From Typhlomys cinereus (taxonomy: Eukaryota > Chordata > Mammalia > Rodentia > Platacanthomyidae), in contig JALPQD010000160.1 in the NCBI GenBank assembly GCA_023101885.1, forward strand, positions 1,736,001 to 1,800,000: a stretch of 64,000 nucleotides of DNA. Direction: 5' to 3'. The position numbers and the translations under genes were made by a program. Shown here in pieces: positions 13,699 through 27,500 of this stretch. Within the stretch, counting starts at the first letter, position 1, and every line of letters begins with the position of its first letter. Below the pieces are notes generated by a model, which saw only the letters and a list, made by a program, of their open reading frames with translations, was not told the DNA's origin and made no database searches.

Positions 13699-16600
13699 TA
13701 ATTACTTTTTAAATTAAGTAATATACAAAGAAGGTAAAGGTAGAATGCAGTTGATGTAACTGCATTGCTGCTGTGATGCTGCGTGGTTTACATATTAGGC
13801 TGTCGACAGTGAAACAGAAAGGAATGTCCAGGTACATTTTACTGTGAAGCAAGAAATACCAGGTATTTATTTGAAGACAACTTTAAGGTTTAATGATGAG
13901 AAAAATAGCGGTGGGATTCGTAAATTAAGCAAATGGGCCAATTCAGAGGAAATGATGAGTTTAGTTGTAAACAATTAAAACGTCAGTCATGGGGGACATT
14001 TATGGGGACGTGTGGCACAGGGACTCATCCTTGCACATTGAAATGAGTCCATTGCGCTTGCGCTAATTGTTCTTCATGTGCATGGGGTACATGCACACGT
14101 GCATGTTTACATGTGGGTATTGGCGCATGTGTGGATGTGTGAGCACATTATGTTTCCATGTGTGAAAGTCAGAGGTTGATGTCAGGAATCATCCTCCATC
14201 TTTCCACCGCGTTAGGGCTAGTCCAGCTAGCGTGCTTGTTTGGGGGGTTCCCAGGCTCTGGAATTACAGGCCACTATGGACACGTAGCATTTTTCTGGGA
14301 GATGCTTGCACAGCAAGTGCTTTAACCCCTGAGCCTTCTCCTCAGTCTTTTACATGTATTTCAGATGGTATTTGAAGCAGTGGAGTGGTTGCTGTCTTTA
14401 TGAAGCAAGTGAGGGAAATATCAGCATCCTACCATCATGTTAGCATTCCTGGAGTGTTCTTCGACTATTTAGTTTATTGCCAGGGGATCCTTCAGACACT
14501 CTTGCCCCAGAAAACCCAAAGGTATAATGTAACTACTGGGTATCTGTTGATGACACTATGAATAGTTTAGTGTCTCACCACCTTCAGTTGGAAACACATG
14601 AACATGTATGTCTCAGCTTGCATTCCTGCTTAATCTTGTGAGCTGAACCGCAACCTTATGAGACATGTGTTGTCACGGTCCATGTCCTGAGTAAGGAGGG
14701 GGCACACTGGGGTGTCAGCCAGCTCGATGTCTTCTGCTGCCTCCTGACTTGTCTTCAGGAGTTGATCCTGCTGGTGTCCTTAGAAACCGTTAGGGACTTT
14801 CTCCTCTTGGTGCCCAAAACTCATTAAATAAAATTATTTTATTCATTTATTTATTTATTTTTCTTAAGCTTACTAGATTTCTCAGTTTGTACTGTGTGTA
14901 TGTGTGTGTGTACGTATCAGAAGCACTGTGAGAGTCTGTGGAGGCCCAAAGATGACTTCAAGAATCACCTTGGATTGTTCTATCCCCCTTTTAGTTTTGC
15001 TTTGGAATTTCCCAGGCTTTGCTTTCTAGGACCAGAAGTGCAGGCTGCCTCCATTTCTGCGTGGATCTGGGATTCAAATTCAGGTCCTCCTCTTTGCAAG
15101 GGAGAGGCTCCAGCCCCTGAGCCATCTCTCCAGCCCTTAGTGTATACTCTTGATGGTAAAACTTAAAACACACTCAAGCTGTTTTTAGTTCTCTGGGTTC
15201 ATGCTTTTTTCTGTATCATTTCTGGGACCTTGCACGGTTCCATTCCTGGGTGTGTCTTTTCTCTCCCCAGGTGTAAGTGTAACGGACACGCCAGCGAGTG
15301 TGTGAAGAACGAATTTGACAAGCTGGTGTGTAATTGCAAACATAACACATTTGGCGTTGACTGTGAAAAGTGCCTTCCGTTCTTCAATGACCGGCCGTGG
15401 AGGAGGGCAACGGCGGAGAGCGCCAGCGAGTGCCTGCGTGAGTGGCTCCCGCGTAGTCTGTGCAGTTGTCTTGAGTCTCGCAGGGGTGGAGGGAGGGCGA
15501 GTGGCTTCCTCACACTCCTGGAAGGAGGAACTCTGAGAATCATCGCTCCTTGTGGAACTCCAGACAGGACACTAACCTGCATGCCTGTCAGAGGCCCGTG
15601 GTCATGAAAGCATAGAATAAATCACGGGTACCAGCCTGGAAGCTGCGTCGTAAGGGTTGGGAACATGCTTTGATTTAAACACCACAAAAATGTGGCCCTC
15701 TAAAACAGGACTATTCTAGTCTTCATGTCCTTTTAAAGTCAACCATTACTCAGTAGGCATGGGAGATGGGTTCCAGAACCCAATCCGGATACCAAAATCC
15801 ATGGATGCTCAAGCACTTTGCATAATATAGTATTTGCTTGTGACCACGTATGTTCTGTGACGTAATGGTCACCTCTAGGTTGCTAATGCTTAGTGCAGTG
15901 TAAATGCTGTGCAGATAGCTGTTATCCTGTGTTATGAGAAATAGGGACAATAAGAAAATCTGTATGCATTTAAATACAAGCCCCATTTTTTTCAAGATGC
16001 TTTCTGTTGGCAGCTTGTGGAATCTGTGGGTGCAGAGGATATCCCCCACATGCGTAGTCAAGCAGTCAACTTAATTACCATGTATCAGGAAGGAGTTCTA
16101 GACTAAGAGACTGCCATTCAAATGAGTAATTCTCAAAATTGATTTCTTTTATTCCACTGAAGAGAGCAGTAGGGAATATTTGCCCAACTCCTTCTGTGGA
16201 AATCTGGGTGACTTTGAGAGAAAGAGGGCCTGTATTCCTAGGAAAGGTCAACGTGAAGATGACAAGTGTACCTCTTCGTGGTGTCCGATCTATTCTGAAC
16301 AGAACTAGGAAGAGACTCAGGAGACAGAAAGCAGAGAACCATGGCTCACAATAACAAGATTCTAATTCAGCCATGGTGTTCATAGGCTCTTATGTCCCCG
16401 TGGGCAGTGAGCAGTCTAGGGGCTGAACTTGCAGCAGTTGTTGCCAGAACTTCGAAAAGGGACTGCTTGACTCATTTCTTTATGCTTTCTAGAGCAGATT
16501 TCCATAGTCACCTTTCTATCCACAAATCGTTGGAAGCTATGAGATAGACAGGCAGGAAAGAAAATAAAGTACTCTTAAAATGTGGCATCTAAATAGACAC

Positions 16601-17238
16601 ATAGATTTGAAAAGTATTTTGCATAGTAATGTCATATTTTTAGTATCTAGGTAGACAAACAACGTTAGCTCACCACTAGTAAGTGAACTAGCTTCTGCAG
16701 TCAAAGGACCGTGATGGGACTCACTGAGTTTGCTTTCCTCCTGGGTCTCTTCAGCACCGGGTCAATGTGGCCCTTGAAAATAGGACTACCCTCGTCTTTG
16801 TGGCCTTTAAAGTCAACTAGCGCTCCATATCCATGGGAGGCTGGCTCTAGAACCCATATGGTGAAGCTTCTGGACGTTGTGACGACTACAGGACAGCCAG
16901 AGTGCTGGAGCTAGAAAAGAGAATATTGTAGCTGCGGTTGGCTGTTATGGGAGGCATAGTGCCTGCCCTAGCTCTGGACTGAAGCAAAGTAGATGCCGGG
17001 GTGGTTAGCATCATAGTCTCGGTGGTTGCTGGGGTAGTTCACTTCATAGTCTCAGCAGCAGTCTATGGAGTTGGGGTGCGTTGGGCTGATGAAGGGAATC
17101 TCAGGCATCTTGGGGAAGGAAGGAGCTACTGAAGAAGGAAGGAATGGGCGCTATAGTATGAACTTAGCAAGCTTTAGTTTGTGTTGCCAATAATTCAGGT
17201 GTTTTATTTTTATTTTTTTATTCAATTGTGCTTGTGTG

Positions 17239-17303
<65 letters not shown>

Positions 17304-18371
17304 ACCACGGGCAAATTCAGGAACCACCTTGGATGCCTCCACCTCCTCCTTGTTTACTCTGCTCCAGGATTCACAGATCAGAAATGCAGATTGCCCCCGC
17401 TTCTGCCCGGCATCTATACGTGGGGTCTAGGATCCGAACTCAGGATCTGCTGCCTGCAAGGCAGAGGCTTAACCCCTGAGCCACCTCTCCAGTCCCATGT
17501 TAATGTTTTTTTTTAAGTCTTCAATTACATCCTATAAAAACACTAATTGTAAGGAAGAAAAAGAAAGAAAATACATGCAGTCAAATTAAAAAAAAATAGT
17601 GGACGATGTGACTCTCTCATAAACCAAACAAAACTTTATTTTTAGTTAGTGCTCAAGATCTTATGTATACTTTGGACAGAATTAGTAATTCTGAGAAAAC
17701 CGTCTTCCTATAAATAAATATAGCTATGACTGTGTGAGTATAGATATTCTTGTTTTTTAGATAAGTGCATGTTTTCTTTTATTTTTCATTTTACTGGAGC
17801 GAAAGAAAGAGAAGGTACATGGATGGCTTACATGTTGGAGGTCAGAGAACACTTTGGGAAGTCAGTTCTCTCCTTCCACCTCGTGGGCTTCCAGGGATCA
17901 AACTCGAGTCTTGAGTTTGTGACTCCACATTAGATGGGTGCATCTGAAGAATCTAGATTTTTCTGTAATTCTGCTTCCATCTTTAACCTACGTGCCTCAA
18001 GCTTAATCCAACCCTTTGAAAGTTGGCATCTTAATAGATTTGAATTGTCTGAGACCTAAAAGTTAAAATCAAACCCCAAATATAATAGATTGTTACTTTG
18101 TTCTTGGCATCAGTATTGGAAGTAGAAAATAAAAGAGTGAGGGACTGGAGAGATGGCTCAGGGATTAAGACTCTGTCTTGCAAGTAGAAGGTTCTGAGTT
18201 TAGATCCCAGGTCCCACGTAAAAACACCAGGGGGATACAGCAGCGGCCTGCAGTTCTGGCCCTGGTGGATGGAGCCTGGGAAATCCCAGAGCGAAGCAAG
18301 GAGGTAGAAGCAATCCAGGATGATTCCTAAAGTCACCCTTAGCCCTCCACAGGGACACACAATGCCCTCTG

Positions 18372-18414
<43 letters not shown>

Positions 18415-21400
18415 TAAAAAGTGAAGTAAAATAAAAGTGAGGAAAAAGTTGTAATTCAACTTGGCTTTTACGTATATGAAAACAGTTGGGAGATAGATTC
18501 TTTTCTGAATGAAGAAGTTGCTTGTATTTTGCTTTTTTAAAGGTAAATATCTGTTAGTAAAATGACAATCTGGCTGGCTGAACTTGTTTGTTGTATGTGT
18601 AAACAATCGTCAGGTGGTCATTCTTAAATCTGTACCAGGTTTCACCAGATGTAAGAAATCATGGTTTGGCTGTCTTGAGATCTTTTAAAGTATCCTTCTT
18701 GAAGTTCACAGCCCTGACAGAACTGTGCTTTGCCTCCAGCCTGTGACTGCAATGGCCGCTCGCGGGAGTGCTACTTTGACCCTGAGCTCTACCGGTCCAC
18801 CGGCCACGGTGGCCACTGTACCAACTGCCGGGACAACACAGACGGTCCCAAGTGTGAGAGGTGCCGGGAGAACCACTTCCGCCTTGGGACCCATGAAGCA
18901 TGCGCTCCGTGTCATTGCAGTCCTGTTGGTAAGTGACAGGAAGGACCCACGTCGGCTCGATGGGGTGAGGGATGGAACCGGGGCCCCGATCCCCCAGAAA
19001 ATGAAGCTTTGTTTCCTGGCATTCCTCAACCAGGTGTGCCCGTTACGTAGCGTGCAAATGCCTCGGAGCCACTTCTACCCCCCACTTCACTCTATCCAAG
19101 GGTGTACAAATGTGCAGGGTGGCCTGAGTAGCGCTTCTGTAAATAATTGGCAGCAAGAGTCACAGAGACCATCTGAACTTTGACTGTAAAAGGCTCTTCC
19201 TTGTTAATGATTTTGTTTAGTCTGCTCTGTGAACTGTGGTTCGGCACGTTGCTGTATGTCTGGAGATGCAGGGGGCTCAACCTGTAGTATTTTGTAACAT
19301 TTTGTTGTTCCTGCTTTGTGTATACTTAAATTCCACCTCGGGGCCTTAAGGAGCCTCCACTTGCTCCAGAGAGGTGACAGGTCTGTGTGTAGGGCATCCC
19401 TGCGTGCAGCTGTGCTCAACATAGATGGACAGGTTCGTTTTAGAGTGTGCCTGGGAAGCTAAGCCATCGCGGCTTTGGAAGCCATGATTTCAAAGAGTTC
19501 TCTTTTGCAATTTGATCTCCCCTCTACCCCTGCGTGCCTCTTATAGTTATATATTAGTTGTTAGGCATTGCTTTTCGTTTCCAAGTGTCTTTCTTTAGAT
19601 CCTGCATTATTTGCCTGTCTGTCCAGATTTGGTGTTGACAAAGAACTCCTTGCATTTTAGGTTCTCTCAGCACACAGTGTGACAGCTACGGCAGGTGCAG
19701 CTGTAAGCCCGGAGTGATGGGTGACAAGTGTGACCGCTGCCAGCCTGGGTTCCATTCACTCACCGAGGCAGGATGCAGGTAAATGATTTCACACCCAGAA
19801 CAAGATCGTACGTACATATAGGGGCATCATAATAACAGAGCTCTTTGCTTGTTGGCAGCAGAGCAAATACTTTTCCCATCACTAACAGGGAGATTCAAGA
19901 CTAGCTGTAAAGAAGAACATTGGGGTGGGTTTGTGCAGAGAGTGAACAGCTTTTTATCAGCACGTGATGAGTATGAGTGAATGAGCACTCTTCTGGTTTT
20001 TTTAGGTTAGCATGCAGAGTGCTAGGTTTCATCTTGGGCAGTGAATATTCTTGACTGAAACCAAATCCAAACATAAAATAACACCAGGGTTCATTTTGTC
20101 CTATAGGGTATGGTGAGCGTGAAACAGAAGGTTGCTCTTCTGTCAGTTCTCCTCACTGTTGTCCCATTTCCACTCAACAGGCCCTGCTCCTGTAACCCTG
20201 CTGGCAGCACTGACGAGTGTAACGTAGAAACGGGAAGATGTGTCTGCAAGGACAATGTGGAAGGCTTCAGTTGTGAGAGGTAGCTCATTGATCTCTGGCA
20301 GCACCGATTTCCCTGCCACCAAACCTCAAGAGAAAAACATGACTGATGGCGTCTTTCATCTCTTCCAGATGCAAACCTGGGTTCTTTAATCTGGAATCAT
20401 CCAACCCGAAAGGCTGCACACCTTGCTTCTGTTTTGGGCATTCTTCTGTCTGCACAAATGCAGTCGGTTACAGTGTTTATGACATCACCTCTACCTTTCA
20501 GATCGGTAATTTAAGCTTTATTCTCCCCAGCCTGTAGAACTCAGACCACACTTAATTTGTATGTTTTTTGAATCAGTACCTTGGAGGAGATTTTTTTTTA
20601 ATGATGGGAACATTTCATGCTGTTTTATATATGCATGGTTTTTCTTGTGTAGTCCCTGAATAAAAATATGTATAAGGTTTTAGAACAATGATGCAACAGA
20701 GTGGTCCATGCAGGGTGTGGCGTACATAAGTACTGTTGCTCACTCAGAACCTTGTATTAATGACTCTGTGCAAGGTATAGTCTTATATATCTCTGCAGGA
20801 TGGAGAGGACTTAACGTAGAATATTTAGCATGGGAAAGTGCTTATGTCATTAATTTCTGCCTGTAGATGAGGAAGGGTGGCACGTGGAACAGAGAGATGG
20901 TTCAGAAGCATCGCTTGAGTGGTCATCTGAGAGGCAGGATATCGCCGTGATCTCAGATAGCTATTTCCCTAGGTACTTCGTTGCCCCGGGTAAGTGAAGC
21001 TGAAAAACTCTGTGGATGGACAGATACCTCTCTTTAGTCTCTTTCTTACATCTTGACCTAACTTTGTGTCTGCATTTCAGCAAAATTCTTGGGCAACCAG
21101 GTGTTGAGTTATGGGCAGAACCTTTCCTTCTCCTTCCGAGTGGACAGACGGGACACTCGGCTCTCTGCTGAAGACCTTGTACTCGAGGGAGCTGGCCTGA
21201 GAGTGTCTGTGCCCTTAATCGCTCAAGGCAATTCCTATCCGAGTGAGACCACTGTGAAGTACATCTTCAGGTGAGACTGCTTTCTCCGTAAGAGCAGACC
21301 TGATCGACCTAAGAGTGGTTAACCTTACTTAAGTTGATCTGGCCAAGGTATGTGCTATAGAAAACTTGTGCGGCCAGGCATGGTGTCTCATACCTGTGAT

Positions 21401-23261
21401 TCTGGCAGTCTAGAGACTGAGTCAGGAGCATTGCCAGAAGCTCAAGGCCAGACTGGGCTACGAGGTGAGTTCAGGGCCAGCCCCGGGCTATATATTAAGA
21501 CCCTGTGTGAGATAGGAAAAACTGGATAATCGAGACAACTTATAAAAGAGAGTTTTCCTTTATCTTCTCTTTTTTGAGTTTGCAGACTGGCAGTCCCCTT
21601 TGATTTGGTCAGGTTGTCCCAGCATTGTCTGTAGGTGACCCAAATGAATAAGAAGAGCCTTCCCTGTACCCAGAATTGTCCCTGCAGAGGTCACAGTGCC
21701 CTTTCTTTCTCTACAGACTCCACGAAGCAACGGATTACCCTTGGAGGCCTGCTCTTTCCCCTTTTGAATTTCAGAAGCTCCTGAACAACTTGACCTCTAT
21801 CAAGATCCGTGGGACATACAGCGAGAGAAGTAAGTGGTGTGATTTAAGAGAGTTGTTTAAAAAAAATGACTAGGTGGAAGGGTCCAGGGTAAAGAAAAAG
21901 TTTGTTGAGATATTAAAGCATTGATCCAAAGAAATAATAATATAATATGAGCTGTATATAAAATACATTTTTTAAAACTATCTTCAAGGACCTGGAGAAA
22001 ATTTGCTAAAATTAGTATGGTTTTATAATTACTAAGCTAATTGAGGTTACATCGTATATAGATTTTATGGAAATCTAACTGTAGTTGTGCTGGCTCAAGT
22101 TGTCTAGCCTTCATTTCCTTTTTTTTTTTTTTGCTATATGATTCTCAAGTGATTTGAACTATTAGCTAAGTTACGAGAAGTTATATATTATTCAGTTAAC
22201 GTTTGCTGTAATTTTATATAAACAAGACTTTACAAATATGTCTTTAAGAATTGTTTTAATGAGGGCCTTTCATCTAGCAAAACAAAGCTGCTTTGGGGAG
22301 ACGGAGGCACTAGTGTGACAGTAACTCTGTGTGTGTGTTTGTGTGTGAGACATTCACATGAGTATTCAGATAAAAATGTCTATAGTAAATCACTTACATG
22401 AATCTGTGCCCTTGGAAGAATTTGGACAAAAGCTGTAGACGTGGAGGGTTGTTACCATCTGGGCAGTGGCTTCAACACTTGGAACAAAAATAGAGAAAGA
22501 GGGCGGGATCCTAGAAACAAGGTCGAGATCATGCCCTGAGGCTCAAGAGAAAAAAAAATTTTTTGAAGATTAAAAATAATCAATGCAGATATAGGACAGT
22601 AGTACCATTTGGTTTTGGAATGAATAGCTGAGGAACCGTTGGTGAAAGGTTTGATTTTCTTGAAACCATGTTGAAACTGATATCAGATCACAGGATTCTG
22701 AAAACTAATTTGAAAACAAAGAAAACAAAGAATACACTTTTAATGCTTAGGAAAAGTCATGCAATATAATTGGGAGTAGGAACAAGATTGAAGAAAGAGT
22801 ATTTTTAGGTTAGAAACACTTAAAAATGTTTAGAGTTAGAAGCACATTAACCAATGGAGTCTTATCTCATGATCTGACCAGGCAAAAAAACATAAACATA
22901 TTAAAAGTTAAGTTCAAGCCAATAATAGAAGTGCCCTTCAGCCTAGGTGGTCAGTTTCTAAGTGAATTACATAAAAAGTAGTCAGTCTTTCATAACATAG
23001 AGGAAAAATAAGCTTCAAGCATAAGCTCACAGAGCCCTGGAATGGAATAGAAAGGAAACTTGATGATGTCACCAGGGCCAGTTTCCTCCTTGAGAATATT
23101 GCTGCTTACATTGCCAGAGACAGTGCTAGATGGAATGAGCCATTAATCCAGCTTTATCTGAGGTTTCTTCCATTTTTTAATTTTCTTATGGAAAATTAAA
23201 TGTGATGCGTGGTTTTAGTATTATTAGAGGTTGTCGTACTATAGAATCCAGTGCATGATGT

Positions 23262-23297
<36 letters not shown>

Positions 23298-24521
23298 AGT
23301 ACATAAGCTTGCTATATCACTATTTCACGTATTTGCAACACATGATTGTCCTAAGTGCTGTTTTCTAATTGCCTTCTCCAGTGGATGAATTAAAACAATG
23401 ACTAGTCCCCCAAATTCTTGGGTCTGGCTGCTGCTTTAATTTGCTGACAACTTTTCACAAGCATCTGGAACTGGAAGATGCTTCATTGATTCTCTTTCCC
23501 ATGCCATATACACAGGTGCCGGATATCTGGATGACGTCACCTTGGCAAGTGCTCGTCCTGGGCCCGGGGTCCCTGCCACTTGGGTAGAGTCCTGCACCTG
23601 CCCAGCGGGGTATGGAGGGCAGTTTTGTGAGACGTGCCTCTCGGGCTACAGAAGAGAATCTCCGAGCCTCGGACCGTATAGTCCGTGTGTACTCTGTACG
23701 TGCAACGGACACAGTGAAACCTGTGACCCTGAGACAGGTGAGGAGGCTGCGGCCGCTGCTGGCCTGACTTGCCTTTACCCCTTGGCGATGCTCGGCGTCT
23801 TCTGTCCTCGCGGGCCTGCCTGGTGTCTCACTCCCGCTCTCCAAACAGGCGTCTGCAACTGCAGAGACAACACGGCTGGCCCCCACTGCGAGCGGTGCGG
23901 CGATGGGTACTATGGAGATTCCACCTTGGGCACCTCGTCTGACTGCCAGCCTTGTCCATGTCCTGGGGGTTCAAGTTGTGCTGTTGTTCCCAAGACAAAG
24001 GAGGTGGTGTGCACCAACTGTCCAACAGGCACCACGGGTGAGTCTGCCCATTTCCTGCACTGTCTCGAGCATTCCCACGTACTGCTGCAGGAATCTCACA
24101 GCCCTGTGAGGTCCGTTCTGAGAAACGGACGGAGAAAATGGAGGCTCAGAGACATTCAGATTCATATCCAAGGCCACATGGCAAGGCCGTGGTGGAGCGG
24201 GGATTGCAACCCAGGCAGTGTGACTCTAGGGATGACAGTGGTTCGGTATAGTCTCTCATGAGATGACAACAGAGGGCTAGAGACAGCCAACTGGGTAAAA
24301 GCACTTGCGCAAACTTGACGACCTGCGTGCACATCTGTGAACAGATGTAAATGCTGAGCGTGGTGGTGCGTGTCCATAATCCTCGTGCTCCTATGATGAA
24401 ATGGGAGGCAGAGACAGCAGGACTAGTCCTCTGGAGTACTCAGTGCAGTGGCAAAACATGCTTCAAACAAGGTGGAAGGAGAGGACCAACATCCAGATAG
24501 TTCTCTAACCTCCACACATGT

Positions 24522-24592
<71 letters not shown>

Positions 24593-27500
24593 GGAACCTG
24601 GAACCCAAACTGGACTTGCAGTCTGTGGGATTGTGGAATTAAGCTGCAATCTACAACTTCTTCCTCTAAGTATATCAAAGTCCAGCACATCATACCAGAG
24701 AAATGTGCTTATTATTATTTTTTTTTAAGAGCTTTGGGTCGGCTTTTCTTCCCATTCTGTCCTAGCAGCTCACAGCTGCCTGTGCTTACCTGTGAGGGGG
24801 CTGGGACTCAATGGTAGATCACCCCCTCTTCTGTCCACTTTACATCGCTGTAAAAAGTGAGAGGGAAAGGAAAATCAAAGTTGATATTTATCAAAGTATA
24901 GGCAGAATCTAGATCTTAGACTTTCAAACAATAGGGCCAACAAATTGCCAAAGAATATTTTGGAGTGAATTTATCTCAGGTTATCTGACATTTCTGTTTT
25001 AGCATTTGAACTTATTTTTAATTTGATTCAAAACAAAGTTCAGCCCTTTTCCCTTTCCAATAGTACGTACTCTATCTCCTGTTCCTCTGTTCCAGCTAAG
25101 AACCTCGAGGCTCATATTGGCCTCAAATTCATAATGATCTTCCTGTCCTGCCTTCTAAGTGCTGAGACTGTAAGCTTATGTTGCCACACCTGGCGGTGAT
25201 GATATTGTATTTAAAACACACTCATAGCTTGTCACCGCGCTTAAACTCAAACCCAGAGTCCATCCTGTTCCTGATCCAACACGGCTTGCTTGCGACTGCG
25301 TCCACAGGTGATCTTGTTTTTCAGACAACCTCGGCTGTGTTCCTGGTGGCCTGTGTCTTCCGTGTCCCAGGCCAGCCTGTCTTCCTTACAAAGCCGTTGT
25401 CTCTTCCCACATCTAAAGTAGCTCTCACCTCGCTGCATCACTTTGCCTGTCTCTGTGCTTCATGTTTTTGTGTGTTTCCCTTCTGAAGGCATGTTTGTAT
25501 GGATGCTGATTCATAGGTGCAGCATAAGCTGCATGAGACACAGAGACACTCACACCATCCTGACAACTTCAAGGAGTGCCGTGTATATCGCAGATGCACA
25601 GGAAATATTTGTTTGGTGAATAGACAAACCTCTAATTCTCTAAAAGTTTTAGGTTCGTTTAGATGCTGTTGGCTATAAAGATACCAAAAGCCCACCTTGA
25701 GCTGGTGAGGGTAGAGCAGTGGAGAATGCAGGAGAAGAGACATCTAGTCTGCTGGAAGGAGCCCTGACTGGCTCTGCCTTCTTCCTGCCAGTTACTGTCA
25801 TGAGAAGCTTACAAACAAGCAGCAGATGACGTCTGAAGTCTCTTCTGGAATCTCGCATTCTGTACTGGTCGACAGTACCCCACTAGAGATGGCAAGTGCC
25901 TTCTATAAGTTAAGAATGCAATCCTGGGCTGGAGAGATGGCTCAGAGGTTAAGACTCAGTCTCGAAAGCAGAAGGTCCTGAATTCAGATCCCAGATCCTA
26001 CATAAAAACACCAGGCAGAAACAGCAGTGGCCTGCACTTCTGGCCCTGGTGGGCAGAGCCTGGGAAATCACAGAGCAAAGTAAAAAGAGGTAGAAGCAAT
26101 GTAAAATGGTTCAAATTGTTTCAACTTGGTCCTCCACAGGGATATACAGTGCCCTCTGATACACACACACACACACACCCACACACACACACACACTCTC
26201 TCTCTCTCTCTCACATGTAGCCCCCACATACACAAGATGAAGTGTCACTTTTGTTGAAAGTTTTCCAAATATCAGGGTATGCAGAATCACATTCTTTTGT
26301 TTTTAAATAATATTTTGTGGTGAATGCATGTGACTTTGGGTGCCTGTGCAACCAATACGGAAGCCAGAGGATGATGTTGTGTGCCTTCCTCTGTTGCTCT
26401 CCACCTTGGTCCTTTGAGGCAGGGTCTCTCACTGACCTGGAAGCTTGCTTGCCATTTTGGCGAGGCTGTCAGGCTAGGAAGCTCCTGGGAGCCACCTGTC
26501 TCCACCTCCAGTGCTGATGTACAGTGAGGCCTGGCTTTGTACGTGGGTGCTGGGGATTCACATCGGGTCCTCAGGCTTGTACGCAAACACTCCTACCCAC
26601 TGAGTCATCTCCCTAGCCTTCTCGTCCTTTTTATATTCATTCAAATGTCCATGAACGTGCCATCCCTTGGATAGAAGAGCTAATTGATAAATAAACTTTG
26701 GGCCTGCCTCATTTGCAAAGCATCCTAACATATTTTCGGGTAGTCATCAGAGCGTGGGAAATGAGGTAGGCCAACCAGGGGCTGTCTTCCTAACAGGAAC
26801 AGGGATCTGCTCAAGGTGCCTCCTCTGGCGTGACGTAGCCCCAGGGCTGCGGCCCAGGTCTCTCCCTTCCACTGCACCGTCATGCCTTGCATGTGATGGT
26901 TAGGCTGGGCAGCATCTAAGACTTTTCTTCTGAACGTCGGATTGTCTCATCCCAGGAAAGAGATGCGAGCTGTGTGACGACGGCTACTTTGGAGATCCTC
27001 TGGGCGGAAACGGGCCAGTGAGGCTGTGCCGCCCGTGCCAGTGCAACGACAACATCGATCCCAACGCGGTTGGCAACTGCAACCGCCTGACAGGCGAGTG
27101 CCTGAAGTGCATCTACAACACGGCTGGCTTCTACTGTGACCGCTGCAAGGACGGATTTTTTGGCAACCCCTTGGCTCCCAATCCGGCAGATAAGTGCAAA
27201 GGTAATCAATCAATCAATCAATCAGTCAGTCAGTCAGTCAGTGAGTCAGTCAGTCAGTCAGTCAGTCAGCCAGCCTCTGGTCAGGTTCTGTTGCAGATGC
27301 ACCCCCATACTCAAATTCACTGTGTGTCAGCTTGGTCTCATGCTGCATCATACAATGAAAATACGTGTGTAACAACATAGTGTAAGATTTTGTAGACATA
27401 GACACCATGTTTAAAAAGTTTTTTAGAAATGACAGGCAGAAATGGTGGCAGCCTGCACTTCCGGCCCTGGTGGGTAGGTAGAGGCTGGGAAAACCCAGAG

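Larger units (their letters stand above)
12126..15270 (+). other. LAMC1 intron 3
   Basis: Contains a compound TGTC/TATC microsatellite (12678-12772), a sense tRNA-derived SINE with CA tail (13437-13697), an antisense B4-like SINE (about 14070-14350), and an antisense tRNA-derived SINE (14893-15136). It ends CTCTCCCCAG. No coding content seen. Confidence 0.85.
15438..18739 (+). other. LAMC1 intron 4
   Basis: Contains an antisense tRNA-derived SINE of a second subtype with a long TG tract (17207-17496), an antisense SINE fragment (about 17780-17950), and a sense tRNA-derived SINE (18141-18412). The rest shows nothing recognisable. Acceptor CTCCAG. Confidence 0.85.
24038..26955 (+). other. LAMC1 intron 13
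   Basis: Contains a sense tRNA-type SINE with a long CA tract (about 24283-24591), an antisense B1-like fragment (about 25090-25198), a sense tRNA-derived SINE (25926-26216) and an antisense B4 SINE (about 26300-26620). The remainder shows nothing recognisable. Acceptor CCCAG. Confidence 0.85.

Noticed and set aside
15230..15607. Extended exon 4 frame running past the donor
   Set aside because: Exon 4 clearly ends at gtgagt (15438), where phase and peptide join exon 5; the extension is intron read-through.
18031..18606. 191-codon minus-strand frame with a Cys-Val run
   Set aside because: It reads through a SINE and its CA tail; the CVCVCV run is simply translated (TG)n. The same explanation covers similar Cys-Val or Thr-His runs at 17181, 24440, 36354, 36529 and 37217.
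27204..27274. Direct repeats resembling a CRISPR-like array
   Set aside because: The unit is only four bases with no spacers; it is an ordinary tetranucleotide microsatellite in a vertebrate intron.
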